Assembly: GCA_017461315.1 (NCBI GenBank)
Contig: JAFTYR010000003.1
Location: 1 to 45,882, forward strand
DNA: 45,882 nucleotides
Direction of reading: 5' to 3'
Origin: Burkholderiaceae bacterium
Lineage (GTDB): Bacteria > Pseudomonadota > Gammaproteobacteria > Burkholderiales > Burkholderiaceae_F
The stretch's first letter is position 1. Every line of letters starts with the position of its first letter. A program made the translations under genes and the position numbers. Positions 27,133-36,378 of this stretch are shown here, piece by piece. Under the pieces are notes generated by a model that was given only the letters and a program-made list of their open reading frames with translations, was not told the DNA's origin and made no database searches.

Positions 27133-29451
27133 TTACACTTGTTGCATTGTTAATTGTGCTGAACCACTTCCCTTATTACTCGAGAGCCGTAGCCCTACAA
27201 TAATTGCTACTAGAATTGCAACACTGATACCAATCCAGACAGTAGAGTACATAGGATGTTGAGCAAAAGTTCCGACTTGGTAGACAATCACGGCAGAGGT
27301 GTAACCCACGGCAGTAGTCCACAGTGCGGTAAATAACGACCAACCCGTTCCCGTTTCTCTATAAACGGCACCCATCGCTGCGCCACAAGGAAGATACAGA
27401 AGTACCATCAACAGGTAAGCAAATGCTCCCAACTGCCCATCGAATAAATTTTTCATTGACTGCATCGTACCGGTAGAAACTTCCTGCTCTTCAGCCTGCT
27501 CTTCCATGTTAGAAAGATCTCCAACGCTAATGCCTAATGGATCGATGAATGCAGCGCCTAGATCCGCAAAATTATCCTTAATAGAGGTTAAAGCTTCATT
27601 AGCTGAGTTAATAAGACTGAAACCTTCCTCTTCATCAGCCCCTTCTTCCTCACCCATACTACCGTACAGAGAATCTAAGGTTCCAACAACAGCTTCTTTT
27701 GCTAAGACACCGGTGAATACACCTACCGCTGCGGGCCAATTCTCTTCGACGATCCCCATTGGTTTAAAGGCTGGAACAATCGTCTTGCCAATTTGAGACA
27801 GAACCGATTTTTCTGTATCTTCATTGCCAAAACTGCCGTCCGTACCCAAAGAATTTAAGAATGCAATACAAGCCACTAAAACAACGATTACCTTACCAGC
27901 TCGGAAAATAAAGCTCTTTAAACGATCCCAGGTTCGATACATTAAGTTCTTCAGAGTTGGCATATGGTATGGAGGAATTTCCATAACAAAGGCACTAACT
28001 TCCCCTCTCAATGCGGTTCTCTTGAGAATATATCCTGTAAGAATGGCTACAGCGATACCAATAACATAGAGAGCAAATACTAAGTTTTGTCCATTAGTCG
28101 GCCAAAATACCGTGGCAAACAAGACATAAACCGGTAATCGTGCACCACAGCTCATGAAAGGAGCCATTAACACGGTTGTAATACGGTCACTCTTCTTTTC
28201 CATAGTACGAGTAGCCATAATCGCCGGAATACCACATCCAAAGCCAACGATTAAAGGAACAAAAGATTTACCAGGAAGACCTAAAGCACGCATTAAGCGA
28301 TCCATCACAAACGCGGCTCGGGCCATATATCCAGAATCCTCAAGGAAGGATAACGCTAAGAACAAGCAGGCAATAACCGGAATAAAGGTAGATACACACT
28401 GAATACCACCGCCGATACCATCAGCCAAAATAGTCTTTAACCAGTCCGGACAGCCCATATTCGTTAGGAATAAACCAAAACCTTCAACAAAGACGGCACC
28501 GAAAAGAATATCAAAGAAGTCAATAAAAGCAGATCCAACGTTAATAGAGAAAATAAACATTAGATACATGACGAAAAGGAATATCGGTATTCCTAACCAA
28601 CGATGCAATACGATACGATCGATTTTATCGGTCATCGTATGATTGACTTCTCCAAGGCGCTTAATGGCAACCTCAGCCACTTGAGAAACGAAGCTATAAC
28701 GAACATCGGCAATTGCCATATCCAGATCACCGTCATACTTCTTATCGAGCTCTGAAACAACTAGCTCAATTTCGGTAAGATCCTGACCGCTTACATACTG
28801 ATCAATCGAACGATCACCCTCAAGAATTTGTTCTGCAACCCACTTTGCCTTCTTAACTCCAGCTTTTTGTAACCGATTTGCGATGTCGTTAATGGCACCC
28901 GTTATTTCTTCATTAAAAACAATCGGATTATTAGGAACATAAGAAGCTTCTAAAAACGCATTAATCGTTTGATTGAGTTCCTCAATGCCTTCTTCACGAC
29001 TTGCTACGATACCAACAACCGGACAACCTAATTTTTCACTCAACACCTTCAAATCAATACCAATCTGACGTTTTTTTGCCACATCTAACATGTTGACAAC
29101 CACGATCATAGGTACCTGCATCTCAATTAATTGAGTAGTTAGGTAGAGGTTTCGTTCAAGGTTTGAAGCATCAACAATATTGATCACTAACTCGGATTCA
29201 TTTTGAAGAATATAGTCACGTGCAACACGTTCATCTTCACTTGAAACAGAAGACGGTTGTAAAGAATAAACACCGGGTAGGTCAACTAATGTAATATCCC
29301 GATTTCCAAGTTTAAAAGATCCCGTAATCTTTTCTACGGTCACACCAGGCCAATTCCCGACGGTTTGATGCGAACCCGTAAGCGCATTAAATAACGTAGT
29401 TTTGCCGCAATTCGGATTGCCGACAACACAAATTGTGTTTTTGATCGACAT
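27133..29451 (-). CDS. feoB: Ferrous iron transporter FeoB
   Basis: The GTP-driven inner-membrane importer of Fe2+. The N-terminal G domain has G1 GNPNCGKTT, G3 DLPGVYSL and G4 NMLD; a helical spacer follows to about residue 270. The membrane core includes the Gate motifs with conserved cysteines (VGFGCGIPAI and FMSCGARLPVY). It has 772 residues, the usual size. An acidic loop (GEEEGADEEEG) lies near residue 600. AGGAG precedes the ATG, 8 bp after feoA. It is last in an operon with two FeoA proteins; no FeoC is present. Confidence 0.97.
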   Translation of the reverse strand: MSIKNTICVVGNPNCGKTTLFNALTGSHQTVGNWPGVTVEKITGSFKLGNRDITLVDLPGVYSLQPSSVSSEDERVARDYILQNESELVINIVDASNLERNLYLTTQLIEMQVPMIVVVNMLDVAKKRQIGIDLKVLSEKLGCPVVGIVASREEGIEELNQTINAFLEASYVPNNPIVFNEEITGAINDIANRLQKAGVKKAKWVAEQILEGDRSIDQYVSGQDLTEIELVVSELDKKYDGDLDMAIADVRYSFVSQVAEVAIKRLGEVNHTMTDKIDRIVLHRWLGIPIFLFVMYLMFIFSINVGSAFIDFFDILFGAVFVEGFGLFLTNMGCPDWLKTILADGIGGGIQCVSTFIPVIACLFLALSFLEDSGYMARAAFVMDRLMRALGLPGKSFVPLIVGFGCGIPAIMATRTMEKKSDRITTVLMAPFMSCGARLPVYVLFATVFWPTNGQNLVFALYVIGIAVAILTGYILKRTALRGEVSAFVMEIPPYHMPTLKNLMYRTWDRLKSFIFRAGKVIVVLVACIAFLNSLGTDGSFGNEDTEKSVLSQIGKTIVPAFKPMGIVEENWPAAVGVFTGVLAKEAVVGTLDSLYGSMGEEEGADEEEGFSLINSANEALTSIKDNFADLGAAFIDPLGISVGDLSNMEEQAEEQEVSTGTMQSMKNLFDGQLGAFAYLLMVLLYLPCGAAMGAVYRETGTGWSLFTALWTTAVGYTSAVIVYQVGTFAQHPMYSTVWIGISVAILVAIIVGLRLSSNKGSGSAQLTMQQV

Positions 29452-29459
29452 AATCTCTC

Positions 29460-29687
29460 CTATATTCTTTCTACTTCTAATAATTCGATTTCGTCTTTTC
29501 GCACACTGACATAAGAGCCACGAACCTTAATTTCAACTGGATCACCTAGTGGTGCAACACGAACTATTTCAAAAACTGTGCCAGGTAATATTCCCAATGA
29601 GAAAAGTCGTTTACGGTAAGCACTTTGACCGGACCGAAAACCAACAATTTTTCCTGATTGACCTGGACTGAATTCCTTAAGCAACAT
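29460..29687 (-). CDS. feoA: FeoA-domain protein (feoB-proximal)
   Basis: A 75-residue SH3-like cytosolic protein thought to bind and modulate FeoB. The pattern LLKEFSPGQSGKIVGF, RLFSLGILPGTVFEIVR and the C-terminal VSVRKDEIELLEVE is the FeoA fold throughout. AAGGA lies before its ATG. It is the middle gene of feoA-feoA-feoB, 8 bp from feoB and 19 bp from the other FeoA gene. Confidence 0.92.
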   Translation of the reverse strand: MLLKEFSPGQSGKIVGFRSGQSAYRKRLFSLGILPGTVFEIVRVAPLGDPVEIKVRGSYVSVRKDEIELLEVERI

Positions 29688-29706
29688 CTCTTATCCTTCA
29701 CTCAAA

Positions 29707-29952
29707 TTAATGGATGATGACCTTGATTTGTGTACAAACTTCACGATTTACAGCAATACGCGTATCACCAATTTTCAAGAGAACAGGTCCTTTGAGGTTT
29801 GAAGAAAGTACCTCGACAGATGATCCACGAGTCAACCCAAGCTGTCGTAACCGAGACAACTCTTCTAAGTTCTCAAATTCGAACTTAACTACTGTTGCTC
29901 TTAACCCCGGCTCTAACTCGGATAACCGATGTTTTTTCATTGCCCGACACAC
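29707..29952 (-). CDS. feoA: Second FeoA-domain protein
   Basis: A second SH3-like FeoA protein, first in the feo operon. The frame opens at 29991, but GGAGG lies 8 nt before GTG 29952, which gives 81 residues; ATG 29940 (MKKHRLSELEPG) is a further choice. Conserved features are LSELEPGLRATVV, LRQLGLTRGSSVEVL and VLLKIGDTRIAVNRE. It differs clearly from its neighbour, so this is an old paralogue pair, as in other feoAAB operons. Confidence 0.87.
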   Translation of the reverse strand: MCRAMKKHRLSELEPGLRATVVKFEFENLEELSRLRQLGLTRGSSVEVLSSNLKGPVLLKIGDTRIAVNREVCTQIKVIIH

Positions 29953-29988
29953 AGGTCCTACCTCCTGGATACAATTTAACAATCGAAT

Positions 29989-30003
29989 CAATAATCATTA
30001 TCA
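29989..30003 (-). promoter_or_regulatory. Fur box of the feo operon
   Basis: On the minus strand TGATAATGATTATTG matches the 7-1-7 Fur consensus TGATAATnATTATCA at 12 of 14 defined positions. It lies about 40 bp before the first feoA start, where a bound repressor would block transcription. Confidence 0.65.
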
Positions 30004-30025
30004 ATTGCAATGATACACTTTTTGT

Positions 30026-30050
30026 TGATAATGAGAGATATTCTCATTAA
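30026..30050. promoter_or_regulatory. Second Fur-like palindrome upstream of feo
   Basis: TGATAATGAGA-GATAT-TCTCATTA contains perfect 8-bp arms TAATGAGA/TCTCATTA and repeated GATAAT-type hexamers. It lies 23 bp further from feoA than the better Fur box, on the side of the phosphatase gene end. Tandem Fur sites are common at feo promoters. Confidence 0.45.
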
Positions 30051-30112
30051 TTATTTTCGCAAAAGATCGTCATTTGAGTATCTAGATGATTTTGGACCGT
30101 ACAACGGACTTA

Positions 30113-31264
30113 TTATTTCCTATTGATACAACGAGTCAGAATTCGCTTACGATAGTGATGTACCCATTGATCAAAATCAGTACCAGGTGGAATAATTTGG
30201 ACTTCTATTGGACCTTGATGGAGTTGTTGAGCATGAATTTGCTCAAGAGACAATGCGTTATATGAAATTCGAATTTCTGATCGGCTCCCTACTTTCCATT
30301 TTTCAAATTTCAGATATCCTCCTGGTGCATTTTCGTTAAATGCTCGTCCAGGAATTTGCCAATTTAGGTCAAATAATGCACCTAGATTGGATAGATTCGT
30401 ATCGTGCCCGACTAAAAAAGTATATTTTTTTCCTTTTTCTAGGGAATCTATTATTTTGAAGGCTAGTGCAGAACCTTTGTATTGAGCAACTTCCATATCG
30501 CGATTTAAAGCAGAAAATACTGCAACGCGAAGTGGCATTAACCGTCTTAGAACAGTTTCATCTACTTGGTTCCAAGCGACTAATTGTCCTGGCCATTGTC
30601 CCCATTCCAAAGCAAATATTTCAATCACAGATGAGGCTAAATAAGGTTTTCCTTCAAATCCAACCTTGTATTTAGAAGCCTTACCTGTCAAATTTCCTTT
30701 AAAGGAAATTTGCGTGATTCTTTCTAATTCTTCAATTTCTGAACTAAAACGAATGGGAATTTCATTTGCTTTTTGTGTTAACTTTTTCGCTAAATGCTGT
30801 GGATGTTCAATTTCACAAACTTTAGCTTTTAATGGAGAAAAAAGACTAGAAGATTTTTCTGATGCTACTTCTATGGGAATAAAGCACCCAGGATATAGGC
30901 CTTCTAAAAGAGCGCGTGCAGTACGAATCGTTCGTTCATCGACATCTGCAATAATTTGAATATTTTGAGTATTAGGACACCCTGTGTGTATAAAAGGTTT
31001 TTCTTTAGCGACGAAAGACCAAGTTTGACGAATTAATTCATAGCCTCGTGGAGTTAAATAGGCACGTTTAACACCCCAATCCGGCCATGGATATCGACTT
31101 AAAGTAGTAAGCTTCTTTTCCGATTGAGTTGGAGCTCGAACACCATGACGACTTACCACGACCACAGCTTCTAATTCCTCTAAAGAAGCTTTTTGAGCCT
31201 CCACAATAAAGGGGAAATAAAAAAGAAAAAAGGAGGAAGCTACTATCTTTTTCATGATTCCCAT
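30113..31264 (-). CDS. Periplasmic histidine-acid phosphatase (phytase-like)
   Basis: A branch-2 histidine phosphatase, the family of E. coli AppA phytase and glucose-1-phosphatase. The N-terminal signal peptide ends near VEAQ. The catalytic motif is SRHGVRAPT with nucleophile His40, and the proton donor pair is GHD with His287/Asp288. It has 383 residues, shorter than AppA (432). AAGGAG lies 7 nt before the first ATG, which fixes the start. It follows mgtE by 21 bp on the same strand and is probably co-transcribed. Phytate is a plausible substrate given the family and a gut habitat, but other sugar or inositol phosphates cannot be excluded. Confidence 0.88.
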   Translation of the reverse strand: MGIMKKIVASSFFLFYFPFIVEAQKASLEELEAVVVVSRHGVRAPTQSEKKLTTLSRYPWPDWGVKRAYLTPRGYELIRQTWSFVAKEKPFIHTGCPNTQNIQIIADVDERTIRTARALLEGLYPGCFIPIEVASEKSSSLFSPLKAKVCEIEHPQHLAKKLTQKANEIPIRFSSEIEELERITQISFKGNLTGKASKYKVGFEGKPYLASSVIEIFALEWGQWPGQLVAWNQVDETVLRRLMPLRVAVFSALNRDMEVAQYKGSALAFKIIDSLEKGKKYTFLVGHDTNLSNLGALFDLNWQIPGRAFNENAPGGYLKFEKWKVGSRSEIRISYNALSLEQIHAQQLHQGPIEVQIIPPGTDFDQWVHHYRKRILTRCINRK

Positions 31265-31285
31265 AGATCAACTCCTTAGGGTTGA

Positions 31286-32740
31286 TCATGCAAAGATAAT
31301 AGACGCCAACCCCAAAAATATGAAAAAGCCACCTGAGTCAGTAATAAATGTCAATAAGACTGAACCGCCCATAGCAGGATCACGTCCCATTTTCTTAAGT
31401 GTAAGTGGGACGAGGATCGCCACAATAGCACCCATCAACATATTGAGCACCATAGCCGAGAACATCGTGATCCCAAGCAATTTCCCATCTGGACTTTGAT
31501 AATAAAGCAACCAAGCAAAAAGACCCGCAATGACACCCCAAATCAGGCCATTTATGACTGCAACAAAAATTTCTTTCTTGATAACATCGGTCTGGTTCGA
31601 CTCAGTAATTTGGCCCGTTGCCATAGAACGAACTAACAGTGTCAGTGTTTGGTTACCAGAATTACCTGCGATACCTGCCACGATCGGCATCAACGCAGCC
31701 AATGCCACTACCTTTTCAATCGTACCGTCAAAATAAGAAATAACGCGAGATGCAAAGAACGCTGTGCATAAGTTGATACCTAACCACAACCAACGAGCTG
31801 TAGCTGAAGACCATATAGATTCGAAAATATCCTGATCATCATCCAAACCTACTGCTCCATAAGCTTCTTCATCACTTTCTTCTCGGATGACGTCAACAAC
31901 TTCGTTAACAGTAAGTCGTCCAACTAGACGACCCGTTTCATCAACTACAGGAGCACTCACCAAATCGTATCGTTCGAAGGCCTGAGCCGCTTCCGTATCC
32001 GCATCCAACGGATTTAATGTCAACATATCTGTGATCATCAAATCCTGAACTCGAGCTTCTGGTTGATTTGTAAGGATTCGATCTACCGGTAAAGTTCCTT
32101 TTAGTCTTTCATGTTGATCAACAACAAAAACCTGGTCTGTATGGTCTGGAAGATCTTCTAACCGACGAAGGTACTTCAATACTGCATCAAGCGTCACATT
32201 ATCTTGAATTGAAACAATTTCGAAATCCATACGAGCACCCACAGAATCTTCGGGGTAACTCATCGCCGCTCGCAACTGAGCTCGTTCCTCGTGCGAAAGG
32301 CCCTCTTGAACTTCTGCTACAACATCCGGAGGTAAATCTTCAACAAGGTCCGCAATTTCGTCCGTGTCCAATGCCTCAACCGCATCGACTAACTCATCAC
32401 GGTTCATTGCATCAATCAAGGTTTCTCGAACGCCTTCGTTGACCTCAACTAAGATTTCACCATCTCGTCCAGCCCGTACACAATCCCATACGATAAGACG
32501 TTCATCCAAGGGGAGCGCTTCAAGCACATAAGCGATGTCCGCAGGATGCAATTCAGCCAGAGTATCTCTCAGTTCTTTGCGAACTTCTTCACCAACGACT
32601 AAATCCTTACGTTCTTCAGCCTCTTCACCTCGGTCCAAAAGTTGCTGGACAAGTGCCAGCCCGCGAGCCGCCTCCTCTGGCTCACGAGCTAGATTCGAAG
32701 ACAAATCAGTCTTTAATTTTTCAGTCGTGTTTTCGCTCAA
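31286..32740 (-). CDS. mgtE: Magnesium transporter MgtE
   Basis: A Mg2+ channel gated by its own cytosolic domains. A superhelical N domain (DIAYVLEALPLDERL) is followed by paired CBS domains (VVDQHERLKGTLPVD and APVVDETGRLVGRLTVNEV) and a five-helix membrane domain with PIVAGIAGNSGNQTLTL. The frame extends to 32785, but that TTG opens an atypical N-terminus and sits inside a hairpin (32774-32792). TTG 32740 (MSENTTEK) behind AGAGG is preferred, giving 484 residues. No M-box riboswitch is visible in the short leader. Confidence 0.93.
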   Translation of the reverse strand: MSENTTEKLKTDLSSNLAREPEEAARGLALVQQLLDRGEEAEERKDLVVGEEVRKELRDTLAELHPADIAYVLEALPLDERLIVWDCVRAGRDGEILVEVNEGVRETLIDAMNRDELVDAVEALDTDEIADLVEDLPPDVVAEVQEGLSHEERAQLRAAMSYPEDSVGARMDFEIVSIQDNVTLDAVLKYLRRLEDLPDHTDQVFVVDQHERLKGTLPVDRILTNQPEARVQDLMITDMLTLNPLDADTEAAQAFERYDLVSAPVVDETGRLVGRLTVNEVVDVIREESDEEAYGAVGLDDDQDIFESIWSSATARWLWLGINLCTAFFASRVISYFDGTIEKVVALAALMPIVAGIAGNSGNQTLTLLVRSMATGQITESNQTDVIKKEIFVAVINGLIWGVIAGLFAWLLYYQSPDGKLLGITMFSAMVLNMLMGAIVAILVPLTLKKMGRDPAMGGSVLLTFITDSGGFFIFLGLASIIFA

Positions 32741-32817
32741 CACCCACCTCTGACTACAGATATCTCTACATCTCTCTAACAACAAGTTAGAGGGGTGAAT
32801 ACATTATGTTTTTATGA

Positions 32818-33642
32818 CTATTCTGAAGCAAGAATCTGCTTACGCAATGCCTCATACACGGAAGCAGTCTGAGGACGACGTCCTAACCAAAATTCGTATG
32901 AATCCGCAGCTTGCTCCACCAACATTCCTAAGCCATCTGAAACAATCTTGGTGCCAGCTCTCTCAGCCATCTGCATAAAAGGTGTTGGTTTACTGCTGTA
33001 CACCAAATCATAAGCTACTTCACAATTGTTAAAAGTAGACTCTTCGATAAGAGGAGCTTTATTCTGCAAACTCGTCGGAGTTGCATTAACGATCAGGTCG
33101 TACTCTTCAGCTCCCGTTTCATCATAAAGAATACATTGAACACCAAACTCATCTTGCAACTCTTGAGCTCGAGCTAGTGAACGATTCGATATCGTTATCT
33201 TTCTAGGGTCAGCTTCAAGAAGACTGGGTAAAATTCCACGAACAGCACCTCCTGCACCTAGAATCAAAATAGACTTATTTGCTATATCAAAGCCTAATCG
33301 CTGTTGTACGTCTCGAACAAATCCCGATCCGTCTGTATTATCCGCAAGGATTTTGCCTGCTTCAAACTTCAGGGTATTAGCGGCTCTCGCTTGTCTCGCA
33401 CGACTCGTACACTTGGTTGCACTCTTAAATGCATCAACTTTAAATGGAATCGTAACGTTCACACCAAGGTACTCGTCATCGATTAAATTATCCAAGGCTG
33501 TATCAAATTCTCCTAGCGGAACTTCGATCTTTTGATAATCAATCGAATCTCCGAACTCTTCTGCGAATAATTTATGAATCTCTGGCGATCGACTGTGTGC
33601 TATTGGATTACCTAGCACCGCAAACAAAATCTTCTTAGCCAT
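32818..33642 (-). CDS. aroE: Shikimate dehydrogenase
   Basis: Reduces 3-dehydroshikimate with NADPH in aromatic amino acid synthesis. ATG 33642 (MAKKILFAVLGNPIAHSRSP) is preceded by AAAGGA and gives 274 residues; a longer frame to 33687 lacks support. Motifs: NPIAHSRSPEIH for substrate, NVTIPFK with catalytic Lys, NTDGSGF, GAGGAVRGI for the cofactor and SNRSLARA, the NADP-preferring loop. It lies downstream of the RNB nuclease gene, the usual Burkholderiales neighbour. Confidence 0.95.
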   Translation of the reverse strand: MAKKILFAVLGNPIAHSRSPEIHKLFAEEFGDSIDYQKIEVPLGEFDTALDNLIDDEYLGVNVTIPFKVDAFKSATKCTSRARQARAANTLKFEAGKILADNTDGSGFVRDVQQRLGFDIANKSILILGAGGAVRGILPSLLEADPRKITISNRSLARAQELQDEFGVQCILYDETGAEEYDLIVNATPTSLQNKAPLIEESTFNNCEVAYDLVYSSKPTPFMQMAERAGTKIVSDGLGMLVEQAADSYEFWLGRRPQTASVYEALRKQILASE

Positions 33643-33782
33643 CGCAATTCCTTTCACTATCGTAGTATTGCCTCGAATATATATCACTTTCGAACAGGAA
33701 AAAAGAACTTTTCTCAGAATACCGTTCCTATATAGCCTCCCTTAGGTATTCCGTTGTCACAATATCACACCTTAAATCAGCC

Positions 33783-35762
33783 TTAATTTCCGGATTCCGA
33801 GATTTCTTGAGTACCATCAGACATATCAGAGTCTTTTGGTTCCACCTCTGTTTCATCAATGATTTCTTCTTCCAATTCACTAGATTCATTCAAAACTTGT
33901 TTTAAACGACATTCCATAACAAGTTCTACAAAATCGAGAGCTAGAACTTCTAAAATTACGTTCTGCCCCCTAGGCAATTCTGGTAGACCTGGAACGCGTT
34001 GAGCCATCGGAAGACCATCAATTCGTACTAAATCACCTTTAACAACACAGGCTTTGACATCTTTGATATTTTCTTGCTCCAGCCAACGCAACGACCAATA
34101 TCGATCCATCCGAGTTTGGAAGTCTAAAAAGGTTGTATACGTAGAATCAAAAGCAGAAATAACGGCAAAAAGATCCGAATCATTTTGCTTATATGGCGGT
34201 ATTTCTCCCTTGAGGACGGCAATTAACTGCCGTTGATTCACCATATCAACATAGCGTCTTAAAGGAGAAGTAGACCAAGCGTAATAATCCACCCCAATAC
34301 CATCATGAGGTCCGGGAACTGAAGTTAACTTCACTCGTGACATATGCTGGGTTCGATAAATACCTACAGTCTTTTTCTCATCTAAAAAGGCACCCCAAGT
34401 CGAATTAGCAAAGATCATCATTTCTGCAACCAGAAGATCCAAAGGCGCACCTCGTTTGCGTCCTTTGAGCATAATTCGAGCGTTTTCACCTTCGCCTTGA
34501 AGATCAAAGAACCAATCAATACGACCTACAGCTTCAGGACGACCGCGCTTGATTTCTCGTTTATTTAATAAATGTTTTGAAAAATGCCATAACCAAATGA
34601 TTTCTGCCCCAAATGGAACCGATAACATCCCCTTTTGAATAGCCTCCTCTGTCACTTCACTTTCTATTTTGTCGTACCAAAGGTTCTTGGCAACACAAAT
34701 TCTTTCAAGACGACTTTCCGTAGAAATAACATCTAAAGTTTCATTATCTACAACAGCGTAAAGTGAAATAACCGGGGAGACTTTCCCTTCATCTAAAGAA
34801 AATGCTTTAATCCAAGCTTCTGGCAACATTGTCGTTTTAAGACCAGGCGCATAGACAGTTGACATACGGTCTCGAGCAGCGATATCCAGTGCACTGTCTC
34901 TAGAAATTCCAAGGGCGGGCGCAGAAATATGAATTCCAACACAAGTCCGATTTCCAGACATTGGAGTCACTGATATGGCATCATCGACTTCCGTTGTGTT
35001 GGAATCATCAATCGAAAAGGCCTGGACGTCTACCAGAGGCAACGCATCATAATCATTGTCTATTACGGTCGCTAAATTCCTAGAAAATTCTTTTCCTTTA
35101 GGGAAATTGACTGAAAAGAAACTATCAACATGCCATACCCAGGGACTAGCGATCGCTTTGGTTTGCAAAAGAAGTCGTAATGGAGAAATACCTAGTTCAT
35201 CACTAGCTTCTTTGACAGCCTTCCACTCGATTGAATTTTTATCGGGTTTGACCATAAGAGAAATCGCACTGGATTTGATCTCTTCGGGAGCAATTTTTGC
35301 GTTAACCAAAGAGTGAACATATTGATCTTTGAGAAGTTCTTGCTGTTTTTTCCTCTCAATCGCCGCTAACGCCAACCGTAACGTCTCAGCTGGTGCCTTT
35401 CTGTAGTTTCCACGTCCTTTACGATAAAAATAGACTGGATTGGCATGTAAACGCATGATCATCGCCGCAGCCTGTAACGCAGTAGGTTCTTCCCCAAAAT
35501 AATCTTTTGCAATATCTTTTGCTGAAAAATCCTCTTCTGGAGCAAATTCCCATAGCAAGTCAAGATCAATCGTCTCACTCATCTCCTGAGCCTGCTTCAT
35601 AAACTCCGAGCAAGACGGTGTTGTGAAGGTCACAAAAATATGAGACTTTTTTACCTTTATTCGTTTTCCACTTACTAATTCAACCTGACAAGAAGAGGTA
35701 CTGGAACTTAATTCAACTCCAACCTTAAAAGCTCCATCTTCATCAAAAAATAAATTGGTCAT
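33783..35762 (-). CDS. RNB-domain 3'-5' exoribonuclease (RNase II family)
   Basis: A 659-residue member of the RNase II/R superfamily that degrades RNA from the 3' end. The metal-binding motif is FSIDDSNTTEVDDAIS with Asp252, Glu258, Asp260 and Asp261; a Glu stands at one position where E. coli RNase II has Asp. Further RNB blocks are DRMSTVYAPGLKTTMLPE and YYAWSTSPLRRYVDMVNQRQL. The C-terminus ends in an acidic tail. It lacks the basic S1 tail of RNase R, so an RNase II-like enzyme is more likely. The gene sits between yqiA and aroE, as in relatives. Confidence 0.9.
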   Translation of the reverse strand: MTNLFFDEDGAFKVGVELSSSTSSCQVELVSGKRIKVKKSHIFVTFTTPSCSEFMKQAQEMSETIDLDLLWEFAPEEDFSAKDIAKDYFGEEPTALQAAAMIMRLHANPVYFYRKGRGNYRKAPAETLRLALAAIERKKQQELLKDQYVHSLVNAKIAPEEIKSSAISLMVKPDKNSIEWKAVKEASDELGISPLRLLLQTKAIASPWVWHVDSFFSVNFPKGKEFSRNLATVIDNDYDALPLVDVQAFSIDDSNTTEVDDAISVTPMSGNRTCVGIHISAPALGISRDSALDIAARDRMSTVYAPGLKTTMLPEAWIKAFSLDEGKVSPVISLYAVVDNETLDVISTESRLERICVAKNLWYDKIESEVTEEAIQKGMLSVPFGAEIIWLWHFSKHLLNKREIKRGRPEAVGRIDWFFDLQGEGENARIMLKGRKRGAPLDLLVAEMMIFANSTWGAFLDEKKTVGIYRTQHMSRVKLTSVPGPHDGIGVDYYAWSTSPLRRYVDMVNQRQLIAVLKGEIPPYKQNDSDLFAVISAFDSTYTTFLDFQTRMDRYWSLRWLEQENIKDVKACVVKGDLVRIDGLPMAQRVPGLPELPRGQNVILEVLALDFVELVMECRLKQVLNESSELEEEIIDETEVEPKDSDMSDGTQEISESGN

Positions 35763-35811
35763 AAAACCCTTTCTCCTCTTACAAGGACACTAGTCAATCA
35801 GGTATTCGACA

Positions 35812-36378
35812 TCAAGCAAACGCTTGACATACTTTCATAATACGAGGAAGCAACTCTTCAAAATTAGAAAACCGATGATCCGCTCCCTGAATAATCCATT
35901 GTTGCGTTTGAGCATAATGCTCTTTTGCCATAGTCCAGTCGAGTACTTCATCGGCATCTCCTAGAACCGTCAAATAATTCTGAGGATTATGAAGTTTTGC
36001 TACGTTTAAAGTTTTTAATTCTTCAACGTACTCTGGCCTTACTTCAATTTCAATTTCTTCTGTAACCTTGTGAACACCCAAATAGTTATTGATCGTACGC
36101 CACGGACAAACCGCTGGATTAAGTAGTATCGCATGGCATCCTAATTTTTCGGTAATCCACGTTGCATAAAATCCACCTAACGAAGACCCAATGACAACTA
36201 AACGTGTGGAATTAAGATCTTTAATAGTATCTTCGATAATCTCAGAAGCCTTCTTCGGACCACAATGCATGGCTGGTGCCAAAAATCTAATACCAAAATT
36301 TTCATGGGCTTCACGTAACAGTCGGCCTTTATTTGAATCTGGTGTCGAACAAAATCCATGTAGATAAAGCGTGGTCAT
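35812..36378 (-). CDS. YqiA/YcfP-type alpha/beta-fold esterase
   Basis: A compact 188-residue esterase of the UPF0227/YqiA group. It starts with the family block TLYLHGFCSTPDSNKG, has the nucleophile elbow GSSLGGFYAT (Ser66), and ends with the candidate Asp in GDADEVLDW and His in GADHRFSNFEE. The physiological substrate is unknown. It overlaps mpl by 4 bp, so it is translationally coupled to it. Confidence 0.88.
   Translation of the reverse strand: MTTLYLHGFCSTPDSNKGRLLREAHENFGIRFLAPAMHCGPKKASEIIEDTIKDLNSTRLVVIGSSLGGFYATWITEKLGCHAILLNPAVCPWRTINNYLGVHKVTEEIEIEVRPEYVEELKTLNVAKLHNPQNYLTVLGDADEVLDWTMAKEHYAQTQQWIIQGADHRFSNFEELLPRIMKVCQAFA

Noticed and set aside
32774..32792. Hairpin CTCTAAC/GTTAGAG between aroE and mgtE as a terminator or Mg2+ riboswitch
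   Set aside because: No U-tract follows, the stem is only 7 bp, and there is no M-box-like leader.
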